Source of the DNA: Phycisphaerales bacterium | Lineage (GTDB): Bacteria; Planctomycetota; UBA1135; UBA2386 | Direction: 5' to 3' | Length of the DNA: 49,726 nt | Assembly (NCBI GenBank): GCA_020247305.1 | Contig: JADCJE010000033.1 | Coordinates: forward strand, 1 to 49,726 | Part shown: piece by piece, positions 1 to 7,215 of the stretch | Layout of the letters: each line of letters starts with the position of its first letter | How positions within the stretch are numbered: position 1 is the first letter of the stretch | The notes under the pieces: generated by a model | What the model saw: only the letters and a program-made list of their open reading frames with translations | Told to the model about the DNA's origin: nothing | Database searches by the model: none | Program-made: the position numbers and the translations under genes

Positions 1-75
1 CCGCTGGCCCTGCTGCGCGGCGAGCTGCTCGACCCGATGACGGACTGGCCCGAGCCGCTGCGCCGCCTCGGCTGA
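1..75 (+). CDS. C-terminal fragment of an unidentified protein
   Basis: An open frame enters from the left edge and stops with TGA at 73-75. It encodes 24 residues ending PEPLRRLG, with codon use like the rest of the window. It converges on the aminomutase-like gene, leaving only 17 bases between the two stops. Too little remains to name a family. Confidence 0.5.
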   Translation, partial: PLALLRGELLDPMTDWPEPLRRLG

Positions 76-92
76 GCGGCCGAAGCCGCGCG

Positions 93-1871
93 TCAGCGCG
101 CCGCAGCCGGCCCGGGCGCTGGCACGACCTGCGGGCGCGGGATCTCGACGCGCGCCGCGGCGGGCGGGGCGACGACCGGCGCTGGCACTGCGTCCTCGCG
201 GACCGGCGGCGTCGCCGGCCGCCGGCCGAACAGCACGGCGACGGTCTCGCGCAGCACGCGGCGCTTGATCGCCTTCGCGGTCAGCTGGGCCGAGGTCCAC
301 CACCAACCGTCCGCGGCCATCATCTCGGCGGCGGCGACGAAGCGCTCCATGAACTCGGCGAAGTCGGCTTCCGTGAAGTCGTGGCTGAACAGGAATCGGC
401 CGCTGCCGACCCAGCTCATCGTGATGCCGGCGGCGCGCAGGTAGTACTGGAACATCCAGGCGTAGCGGCTCGGCTGCGTGAACACCGTCGCCCACACCGA
501 CACCATGTTGGCGACGCGCACCGGCAGCCGGCGCTCCGCGAGCCGGCGGTTCAGTTCGGCAGCGCGCGAGTCCCATTGCTCGTCGATGCCGCGGTAGGTC
601 GCCTGCACCTCAGGCCAGTCGAGGTGCTGCAGGAACTCGTTCATCGCCGTCATCACGTACGGATGCGAGTTGAACGTGCCGCGGGCGAAGCAGAAGTCGG
701 TCGGCTTGTCGTCGCGGAAGCGCTTCATCAGGTCGGCGCGACCGGCGACGACGCCGATCGGCAGGCCGCCGCCGATGGTCTTGCCGTAGGTGACGAGGTC
801 GGCGTCGACGCCGAAGTACTCCTGCGCGCCGCCGATCGCGAGCCGGAAGCCGAGGAACACCTCGTCGAAGATCAGCACGATGCCGCGGTCGGTGCACACG
901 TCCCGCAGCCGCCGCAGCCAGCGCACGTAGGCGTGCTTGTCGTAGGCGACGCTGCGCGCGCCGGTCACCAGCATCGAGTCGCTCGGCGCGTTGCCGTTGG
1001 GGTGCATCGCCTGCAGCGGGTTGATCAGCACGCAGGCGATGTCACTGCGGGTGCGCAGCACGGCGAGCGAGGCCTCGGCCATGTCGGCGAGCGTGTAGAC
1101 CTCGTGCGGCGGCCGCGGGTTGCCGACGCCGGCCTGCACGCCGTCCCACCAGCCGTGGTACGCGCCGCAGAAGCGTACGATGTGCGACCGGCCGGTGTGG
1201 TACCGGGCGAGCCGCACCGCCTGCATGACCGCCTCGGTCCCCGACATGTGGAACGAGACCTGGTCCTTGCGCGCGATCCGGCGGATGCGCGCGACGTTGT
1301 CGGCGACGACGTCGTGGTACGGGCCGAGCACGGGCCCGAGGGCGCGCGCGCGGTCGCCGGCGCGGTCGATGCAGCCCTTGTAGAAGTCGTAGCCGAAGAC
1401 GTTGACGCCGTACGCGCCCGTGACGTCGAGGCTCCAGTTGCCGTCGAGGTCCTGGATGTGCCGCCCGCGCGTGGCCTTGGCGACGACGCCGAGGGGGAAC
1501 GCCGCGCGGACGCGCTCCCGGAACTGGAACGGCACGCGGTAGTGGTTGACGAAGTCGACGTCGGCGAGGCCGGCTTCGAGCGCCGCGCCGGCCGCGAGCG
1601 TCCGCGGCGCCTTGCGGCGGAACTGCTCGCCCAGGCGCTCGAAGGCGGCGCGTCGGCGCGCGGCGACGTCCGCCGGCGCGTCGTCGGCGGCGAAGAACTC
1701 GCCGGCGCCGTAGGCGTAGTACGGCAGCAGCTTCGCCACGCGCCGCGCGATGCGGGCGTGCCCGCGCAGCGACGGGTGCTTGGCGCGCGACAACAGCAGC
1801 CGGGCCCGCAGCCAGCGGGCGCCGTACAACGCGGCGAGGCCGCCGCCGACGAACAGCAGGGCCTGGCTCAT
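93..1871 (-). CDS. Class III PLP aminotransferase, glutamate-1-semialdehyde aminomutase-like
   Basis: A 592-residue fold-type I PLP enzyme. The core resembles glutamate-1-semialdehyde aminomutase and other class III aminotransferases: FHMSGTEAVMQAVRLAR in the cofactor-binding half, LIFDEVFLGFR (Asp contacting the pyridine nitrogen) and TYGKTIGGGLPIGVVAGR, whose Lys near residue 364 should form the Schiff base. It is longer than HemL because of a hydrophobic N-terminal segment (about residues 3-20, a probable membrane anchor) and a Pro/Ala/Val-rich tail after about residue 550. The ATG overlaps the TGA of the upstream PHP-glycosyltransferase gene by four bases (ATGA), so the two are almost certainly translationally coupled. 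A true heme-pathway role is unlikely given the anchor and partner; an amino-sugar or lipid-linked substrate is possible, but this is inference. Confidence 0.85.
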   Translation of the reverse strand: MSQALLFVGGGLAALYGARWLRARLLLSRAKHPSLRGHARIARRVAKLLPYYAYGAGEFFAADDAPADVAARRRAAFERLGEQFRRKAPRTLAAGAALEAGLADVDFVNHYRVPFQFRERVRAAFPLGVVAKATRGRHIQDLDGNWSLDVTGAYGVNVFGYDFYKGCIDRAGDRARALGPVLGPYHDVVADNVARIRRIARKDQVSFHMSGTEAVMQAVRLARYHTGRSHIVRFCGAYHGWWDGVQAGVGNPRPPHEVYTLADMAEASLAVLRTRSDIACVLINPLQAMHPNGNAPSDSMLVTGARSVAYDKHAYVRWLRRLRDVCTDRGIVLIFDEVFLGFRLAIGGAQEYFGVDADLVTYGKTIGGGLPIGVVAGRADLMKRFRDDKPTDFCFARGTFNSHPYVMTAMNEFLQHLDWPEVQATYRGIDEQWDSRAAELNRRLAERRLPVRVANMVSVWATVFTQPSRYAWMFQYYLRAAGITMSWVGSGRFLFSHDFTEADFAEFMERFVAAAEMMAADGWWWTSAQLTAKAIKRRVLRETVAVLFGRRPATPPVREDAVPAPVVAPPAAARVEIPRPQVVPAPGPAAAR

Positions 1872-4546
1872 GCCGACTCCGCCGCGATCGACGTCGCGCG
1901 CACGATGCGATGGTCGAGCAGGTAGCGCTCGACGTGATCCGGCGCCGCCACCACGTCGTCCTCGTCGTGCAGCGCCAGCTGCTTCTTGCGCTGCTTGACG
2001 CGCGCGCGATACCCGTCGGAGTCGAGGATGGCGGAGAACGGCTCGTCGAGCCGGTTCTCGACCACGAACGACCGGGCCGCAGCGCCCATGCGCGCGCGCG
2101 TCGGCTCGTCGAGCAGCGCGCGCATCGCGTCGGCGAGCGCGCCGACGTCGCGGCCGCGCACGCGGAAGCCGGTCACGCCGTCGACCATCAGTTCCTGCGG
2201 GCCGCCCTGGTCGGAGACGACGACCGGCAGGCCGGATGCCTGCGCCTCGAGCGGCGCGTTGCCCCAGGTGTCCGTCGTGCTGGGGAAGAGCTTGACGTCG
2301 GACGACGCGTACGCGATCGACAGTTCGGCGCCTTCGAGGAAGCCGGTGAACGTGGCGGGCTCGCCGGCGAGCCGCTCCTGCAGCGCCTTGCGGTACGGAC
2401 CGTCGCCGACGACCACGAGGTGCGCGGCCGGACAGGTCCGGCGCACGGCGACGAACGCGTCGGCCAGCGTGTCGAGGTTCTTCTCCAGGCCGACGCGGCC
2501 GACGTACAGGAACGTCAGCGCGCCCTCGGGCACGCCGTGGCGCTGCCACCAGCCGTCGACGCGGTGCTTGGGATGGAAGCGCTCCTCGTCGACCCAGCGG
2601 TCGAGGATCAGCAGCTTGCGGTTGCGCATGCCGCGGGCGTGCAGCAGCCGCGCGATGAACTTGCTCGGCACGACGACCTCGTCGACCGAGTGGTAGAAGA
2701 GGCACATGTACTTCCACGCCAGCGCCTCGAGGCTGATGTCGCGCGTGTAGTTCTCGACGTACTCGGGGAAGCTGGTGTGGTAGGTCGACGAGGTCTCGAT
2801 CTGCAGCAGCTTGGCGGCCAGCAGGCCGGCGACGCCGAGCGCGCCCGGCGTGCTGATCTGCATCTTGGTGAACCCGCACTCCTGCAGGAACTTGAGCAGG
2901 TTGAGGAACGGCGGCACGCGCAGCTGCAGGCCCTGGTACTCCGGGAAGTCGAGGTTGACCACCGCGGGCAGGATGTGCAGCTGGCCCGAGTCGACGTAGC
3001 GCTGCACGTCGGCCGCGGCGATCAGTTCCGCGCGCTCGTGTTCGTGCAGGCAGGTCACCACCGTGAAGTCGATGCCGCGGCGGCGGGCCTCGTCGATCAT
3101 CTTGCGGATGGTGCGGGCGACGCCGTTGATCTCGAAGAAGGTGTCGGTGACCAGCACCAGCTTCGGCTTCTCGCCAAACTCGAAGCGCTTGCGGATCTCG
3201 CCGACGATCTGCCGGTCGGAGCTCTGGTGCAGGTAGCTGAGCAGGTACGGCAGCGACACGAACACGTTCGACGCGGCGAGCGCGACGACTTCCTTGACGA
3301 CGCGCATCAGGTCGAGCGACCGGGCCGACGCGATGCGGGCGACGTAGCGGCGGAAGATGCGGTTGATGAGCGAGCTCACGACCAGGAAGATGCGGTCGTC
3401 GGTGCGCGCGGCCGCGGCGAGTTGCCGGCGGAAGCCGGCGTCGCCCAGCAGGCTGCGGGCCTCGTCGGCGAGGATCGCCTCGAACGGCCGGTTGGCGGCG
3501 CGGTCCCGACGGCTCGCGGAGACGACCTTGTGCAGCCACATGCGCAGCTGGAACGACAGCTTGCGCAGCACGCCGCCGCCCTGCGCGTCGAACACGAAGT
3601 TCAGCAGGTCGTTGATCGGACCGCCCATGCTGACCGGCTTGGGCGACGACTTCGCCGCCGGCGCGCCTACCGCGGGCCCCTGCTTGTTGCCGTCGTAGAG
3701 CAGCTTGACCATCGCGTGCGCCAGCGTGACCGGCCCGCCGTGGGCGCCGCCGATCGTCGTGCGACGCGCCCGGATCGCGTCGACCACGTCGTTGGCCGTG
3801 GCCGGCCGACCGGCCGGCGTCGGGAACTCGGTCCACGTGCGGCCCTGGTTGATGCCGGAATGGTCGTCCGAGCCGGCGACGATGGCCTTCAGCCACGGCG
3901 TCTTGCCGCGCGGCACGATGCCGTGCTTGTTGGCCAACCGCTCGATCGTCTCGCGGTCCAGCGAGGTCACCAGCCGCTGCGTCAGGTCGTTGAGCGAGCG
4001 CGTGCGCGTGCCGTTGCGGACCTCCAGGCATTGGAACAGCAGCAGCGCCTTCTCGATGTGCTCGGCGGTCAGCGCCCCCTCGCGGCCGTACGGGCGGTTC
4101 TGCGTGCTCATGAGCGGGTGCGTCATGAAGTACGCCACGCGGTTGCCCGCCGCCGCCGTCGCTTCGGCGGCGATCTCGGCCTCGACGTACGCGAGCATCT
4201 CGTAGAGGTTGCCGCGCAGCCGGTCGATCTCCTCGAACTGCGCCTCCGTCATGTTGGCGACGGTCACGTGGATGTTGCAGCCGTCCTCCGGGAAGGTCGC
4301 CGTCATCTCGGCGCTGACGAACACGCCGGGCAAGCGCGCGTCGAGCATCTCCTTGACGCCGTCGATCGAGTTGTGGTCCGTGAGCGTCACGAGTCCCATG
4401 CCCTGCCGACGCAGCTCGTGGTACGTCGCGATCGGATCGCTGTACGACTCCGGGATCGCGAACGTGTTCGCCGCGTAGTAGTCGGTGACGTTCGACGCGT
4501 ACGAATGGAGGTGGAAGTCGACCTTCGTCGTGCGATTGCCGGTCAT
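1868..4546 (-). CDS. PHP-domain phosphoesterase fused to a GT4 glycosyltransferase
   Basis: An 892-residue two-domain protein. The N-terminal third is a PHP metallo-phosphoesterase domain: HLH at residues 12-14, then LTDHNSIDG, a Glu in VSAEMTATFP, FMTHPLM and GSDDHSG, which together supply the usual metal ligands. From about residue 455 it is a GT4-type (group 1, GT-B) glycosyltransferase: LVLVTDTFFEINGVART at the start of the Rossmann half, FLYVGRVGLEKNLDTLADAF, and near residue 752 the nucleotide-sugar motif TTDTWGNAPLEAQASGLPVV, with Asp in place of the first Glu of E-x7-E. The ATG chosen begins directly before the PHP motif; 41 further in-frame codons upstream are Arg/Pro-rich and look non-coding. 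The stop overlaps the next gene's start, forming a two-gene operon. Transfer of a sugar plus hydrolysis of a phosphate ester is implied; the substrate is unknown. Confidence 0.88.
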   Translation of the reverse strand: MTGNRTTKVDFHLHSYASNVTDYYAANTFAIPESYSDPIATYHELRRQGMGLVTLTDHNSIDGVKEMLDARLPGVFVSAEMTATFPEDGCNIHVTVANMTEAQFEEIDRLRGNLYEMLAYVEAEIAAEATAAAGNRVAYFMTHPLMSTQNRPYGREGALTAEHIEKALLLFQCLEVRNGTRTRSLNDLTQRLVTSLDRETIERLANKHGIVPRGKTPWLKAIVAGSDDHSGINQGRTWTEFPTPAGRPATANDVVDAIRARRTTIGGAHGGPVTLAHAMVKLLYDGNKQGPAVGAPAAKSSPKPVSMGGPINDLLNFVFDAQGGGVLRKLSFQLRMWLHKVVSASRRDRAANRPFEAILADEARSLLGDAGFRRQLAAAARTDDRIFLVVSSLINRIFRRYVARIASARSLDLMRVVKEVVALAASNVFVSLPYLLSYLHQSSDRQIVGEIRKRFEFGEKPKLVLVTDTFFEINGVARTIRKMIDEARRRGIDFTVVTCLHEHERAELIAAADVQRYVDSGQLHILPAVVNLDFPEYQGLQLRVPPFLNLLKFLQECGFTKMQISTPGALGVAGLLAAKLLQIETSSTYHTSFPEYVENYTRDISLEALAWKYMCLFYHSVDEVVVPSKFIARLLHARGMRNRKLLILDRWVDEERFHPKHRVDGWWQRHGVPEGALTFLYVGRVGLEKNLDTLADAFVAVRRTCPAAHLVVVGDGPYRKALQERLAGEPATFTGFLEGAELSIAYASSDVKLFPSTTDTWGNAPLEAQASGLPVVVSDQGGPQELMVDGVTGFRVRGRDVGALADAMRALLDEPTRARMGAAARSFVVENRLDEPFSAILDSDGYRARVKQRKKQLALHDEDDVVAAPDHVERYLLDHRIVRATSIAAESA

Positions 4547-4757
4547 GGGACCTGGGCGCGGCGTCGCCGCGCGCGCGCCGCGTGGCCGCCACGCCCCCTC
4601 GGCGTCGCGTTGCCATCGCGGTCGCGGACACGGACTCCGCCACGATGGAGAGACATGGAAGCCGCACAATGTGCAGATCCCGCGATCGCCGCAGCAAGAT
4701 TGCGTTCGACGCGGCGCATCGCTTCTTCACGGCGTGTTGGCGCGCTTTGCTGCGGCC

Positions 4758-5480
4758 ATGGCCACGCGCGCGCTGCGGTCGGGCTTCCTGTTCTTCCGGC
4801 GGTTCCTCGCCAATCCGCGCACCGTCGGCGCCGTGCTGCCGAGCGGCCGCCAGCTCGGCCGCGAGATGGTGCGCGGCATCGCGCTGCGGCCGGGCGACGT
4901 CGTCGTCGAGTACGGCTGCGGCACCGGCTCGCTCACCGAGTCGATTGCCGCGCTCGTGCGGGCGACGCCGGGCGCGCGCTTCCTCGGCATCGAGCGCGAA
5001 CCCGGCTTCGTCGCCGTGCTGCGCGAGCGTTTCCCCGACCTGGAGTTCGCCTGTGACGACGTCGGCAACGTGCGTGCGCTGCTCGAGGCGCGGCGACTGC
5101 CGCCGCCGCGCGCGATCCTGTCCGGCCTGCCGCTGATCCTGCTGCCGACGATGGAGCACATCGTCGCAACGACTGCCGCGGCGTTGGCGCCGGGCGGCGA
5201 GTTCCGCACGTTCAGCTACATCCAGTCGTGGCCGCTGCCGGCCGCGTTCCGGCTGCGGCGGTTGTTCCGCGAGCGCTTCGCGCAGCGCGGCTGCAGCGCG
5301 CTCGTGCTGAGCAACGTGCCGCCGGCGTGGGTGCTGCGCGGCGTCAAGTCGTCGCTCGCGGCCGACGCCGTCGCGATCCCGTCGGCGCCTCGAACCACCG
5401 ACGACCGGTCGATCAACGACCGGCCCACCAACGAAACAGCCCGCGGGACCGCCGAAGCGGACCCCGCGGGCCGTCACTGA
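4758..5480 (+). CDS. PmtA-like SAM-dependent methyltransferase (phospholipid N-methyltransferase family)
   Basis: A 240-residue class I methyltransferase of the type annotated as phospholipid N-methyltransferase or rRNA-dimethylase-like. FFRRFLANPRTVGAVLPSG is the family's N-terminal signature, VVEYGCGTGSLTES is SAM motif I, and ILSGLPLILLP is motif IV. A clear paralogue lies at 30597-31232. The ATG at 4758 was chosen because the conserved region starts within ten residues of it; upstream in-frame codons are Arg-rich and overlap the divergent gene's 5' end. The last ~40 residues after VPPAWVLRG have no counterpart in the paralogue, are Asp/Arg/Thr-rich, and run through the terminator of the opposite-strand RRM gene. 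Phosphatidylethanolamine is a possible substrate, but family membership alone does not settle it. Confidence 0.82.
   Translation: MATRALRSGFLFFRRFLANPRTVGAVLPSGRQLGREMVRGIALRPGDVVVEYGCGTGSLTESIAALVRATPGARFLGIEREPGFVAVLRERFPDLEFACDDVGNVRALLEARRLPPPRAILSGLPLILLPTMEHIVATTAAALAPGGEFRTFSYIQSWPLPAAFRLRRLFRERFAQRGCSALVLSNVPPAWVLRGVKSSLAADAVAIPSAPRTTDDRSINDRPTNETARGTAEADPAGRH
5431..5472 (-). terminator. Rho-independent terminator of the RRM gene
   Basis: Read on the minus strand, a stem of about 13 bp closes a TTCG tetraloop: arms CCCGCGGGGTCCGC and GCGGTCCCGCGGG, with one bulged G and one T-T mismatch. It is followed by CTGTTTCGT. It starts about 35 bases past the RRM stop codon and lies inside the 3' end of the convergent methyltransferase gene. 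Confidence 0.75.
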
Positions 5481-5507
5481 CGCGCGCGAGTCGGCGCGTC
5501 GCTGCGG

Positions 5508-5882
5508 TCACCAGCGGTCGCGGCCACCGCCGCCACCACCGCCGCCGCCGCCGCCACGACCGCCGTAGCCGCCGCGGCCACCGCCGCCGCCGCCGCCACC
5601 GCCGCCGAAGCCACCGCCGCCCGAGCGCGGCTTGCGCTCCTCGGCCTCGTTGACGCGCAGCGGACGGCCGTCGAGCGCCTTGCCGTCGAGCGCCTTCACG
5701 GCGTTCGCCAGATCGGCGTCGTTGGCGAGGTCGACGAACGCGAAGCCGCGCGAGCGGCCGGTGTCACGGTCGAGCATCACCTGCACGCTGGCCGTGGCGA
5801 TGCCACTCTGCTGGAACAGGTCGGACAGGGTGTCCTCGGTGGTGTTGAAGGACAGGTTGCCGACGAACAAACGCTTACCCAT
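5508..5882 (-). CDS. RNA-binding protein with one RRM and a glycine-rich tail
   Basis: A 124-residue protein. Residues 1-80 are a single RRM: RNP2 is LFVGNL (5-10), RNP1 is RGFAFVDL (45-52), and both keep the aromatic residues that stack on RNA bases. Residues 86-124 are almost all Gly with scattered Arg, Phe and Tyr, ending GRDRW, a low-complexity RGG-like tail. This matches the small RRM chaperones of cyanobacteria and planctomycetes that are often cold-induced. The start is supported by a GGAG sequence seven bases upstream (5890-5893), one of the few clear Shine-Dalgarno sites in this window. It ends before a good terminator, so it is probably monocistronic. Its RNA targets cannot be told from sequence. 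Confidence 0.93.
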   Translation of the reverse strand: MGKRLFVGNLSFNTTEDTLSDLFQQSGIATASVQVMLDRDTGRSRGFAFVDLANDADLANAVKALDGKALDGRPLRVNEAEERKPRSGGGGFGGGGGGGGGGRGGYGGRGGGGGGGGGGGRDRW

Positions 5883-6215
5883 GGGGAGTCTCCGGAACTG
5901 CGACCACTTGGCCTCGCCGGGCAGACCTACAGCACTGCGCTGCGATCGAACGTTTGCACACGCACAGTGCGCCCTCGACGAGAGGGCCGCTATTGCGAAT
6001 GCGCCGGCAGGGGCCGCGCGGGACGCGGTTCCATCCAGTCGAAGTACGAACCGGACGGTGTCGACTGGCCACCGTCCGAGTCGGAACGGTACCCAAAAGG
6101 GACGCCGGCGGCCACCGCCGTGTGGACAATCGTCCACGCGGGCTCGGCCGGGGGCGGGGCGGGGGCCGGGCAGGCGGGCAGGGCGACGCGCCCAGCCCCG
6201 CCCGGATCCGGGCCT
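5883..6215 (-). other. Intergenic region between the HAD and RRM genes, with two inverted repeats
   Basis: This stretch of about 330 bases must hold the end of the HAD transcript and the promoter and leader of the RRM gene. No convincing ORF was seen. It contains a perfect 9-bp inverted repeat (CGGACGGTG at 6052-6060 against CACCGTCCG at 6070-6078, 9-nt loop) and a perfect 6-bp one (GTGGAC aatc GTCCAC, 6122-6137). The first could end the HAD transcript although it lacks a T-run; the second could be an operator. No promoter was assigned. Confidence 0.45.
5890..5893 (-). promoter_or_regulatory. Shine-Dalgarno GGAG for the RRM gene
   Basis: GGAG on the minus strand, seven bases before the ATG at 5882. 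It fixes this start over an in-frame ATG 85 codons further upstream. Confidence 0.7.
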
Positions 6216-6890
6216 TCAGCCGGCCAGCAGGTCGGCGACCGTCAGCGCCGCGAGGTCGGGCCGCACGAGGTGCGCGCCGACGGCCAGCAGTTCGTCGGCG
6301 GCGTGGGTCGTCGCCACGCCGACGCAGCGCATGCCCGCCGCCAGCGCTGCGCGCACGCCGGTCGGCGCGTCCTCGACGACCGTGCACCCGGTGGGCGCCA
6401 CGCCGAGCAGGTCGGCGGCCGCCAGGAAGATGTCCGGCGCCGGCTTGCCGCGCCGCACCAGCCCGGCGTGTACGACGCCGCCGAAAAACGCCCGGATGCC
6501 GCCCTGATCGAGGATGAGGTCGACGTTCTCCTGCGGGCCCGAGGTGCCGACCGCCAGAGCCACCCCGGCGTCGCGCAGTTGCTGCAGCAGCGGCCGCAGG
6601 CCGGGGGCCAGCGGCAGGTCGGCGCGCACGGCGTCGCGGTAGGCGCGTTCTTTCTCGTCGCCGATGCGGGCGATGAACTCCGGCGTCGCCTTCTCGCCCC
6701 CCCACAGCGTCGTGCAGATGTCGTGGTTGGTCATGCCGTTGACGCGCAGGAAGTCGGCGTGCGTCATCGGCCGGCCGTAGCGCTCGGCGGTCGCGCGCCA
6801 CGCCGTCGCGTGCGCGGCGATGCTCAGCACGAGCACGCCGTCCATGTCGAAGATCACGGCCGGGCGGCGATCGGGCGGGCGGCGTTCCAT
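6216..6890 (-). CDS. HAD-superfamily hydrolase, beta-phosphoglucomutase/phosphatase type
   Basis: A 224-residue subfamily I HAD protein with a helical cap. Motif I is VIFDMDGVL (nucleophile D15, general acid D17), motif II is the Thr/Ser of VGTSGPQ, motif III is the Lys of RRGKPAPDIF, and motif IV is VVEDAPTGVRAA. This set fits beta-phosphoglucomutase-like enzymes and sugar-phosphate phosphatases; the two cannot be separated by sequence alone. An in-frame ATG at 6905 would add five residues, but a -10-like TATGGT covers it (6901-6906), so 6890 is preferred. It diverges from the CotH gene. Confidence 0.85.
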   Translation of the reverse strand: MERRPPDRRPAVIFDMDGVLVLSIAAHATAWRATAERYGRPMTHADFLRVNGMTNHDICTTLWGGEKATPEFIARIGDEKERAYRDAVRADLPLAPGLRPLLQQLRDAGVALAVGTSGPQENVDLILDQGGIRAFFGGVVHAGLVRRGKPAPDIFLAAADLLGVAPTGCTVVEDAPTGVRAALAAGMRCVGVATTHAADELLAVGAHLVRPDLAALTVADLLAG

Positions 6891-6900
6891 GAGGCGGCGG

Positions 6901-6906
6901 ACCATA
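6901..6906 (-). promoter_or_regulatory. -10-like hexamer TATGGT before the HAD gene
   Basis: TATGGT ends 10 bases before the ATG at 6890. It resembles the TAnnnT elements seen close to several other start codons here and would give a nearly leaderless transcript. No -35 element was recognised. Confidence 0.4.
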
Positions 6907-7215
6907 GCGAGCGCGCGGGCGCTGTGCGCGCGGCGGCGGGAGACGAAGCGCGGAGCGGTGGCCGCGCAGTGTCGCGGCGCGACGCGGGCAGGGGCGGTGG
7001 CGGAACGGCAGGGCGGCGGCGTCACCGAACCGCGGCATCGAGCGGGACGCTGGGCTCGACGCAGTGCGCGCAGGGAGACCGGGCGGGGCGGGCATCTCGG
7101 CGCGCGATCCGGGGCACGCGTGGCGACCCGGCGTGGCGACGCGGCGCATCGACGCGGCCGACTTTTCACCCCCACTCGTTGGCGCGCCGGCGACCGCCCC
7201 GTAATCGGCGCCCAC
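6907..7215. other. Divergent intergenic region between HAD and CotH genes
   Basis: About 300 bases without a convincing gene. It should carry the CotH promoter. Visible features are a repeated GCGTGGCGAC (near 7120 and 7133) and a 19-base string at 7094-7112 that recurs exactly at 25967-25985 in another intergenic region. Nothing else was recognised. Confidence 0.4.

Noticed and set aside
93..5477. A very long minus-strand open frame spanning the whole left end (about 1,790 codons)
   Set aside because: Only its last ~592 codons encode a recognisable protein. The rest is Arg-rich out-of-frame translation of the PHP-glycosyltransferase and methyltransferase genes, kept open by high GC.
5560..5640. 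CCG/CCA-rich tract as a stand-alone repeat or CRISPR-like array
   Set aside because: It is the coding sequence of the RRM protein's glycine-rich tail on the minus strand; there are no spacer units.
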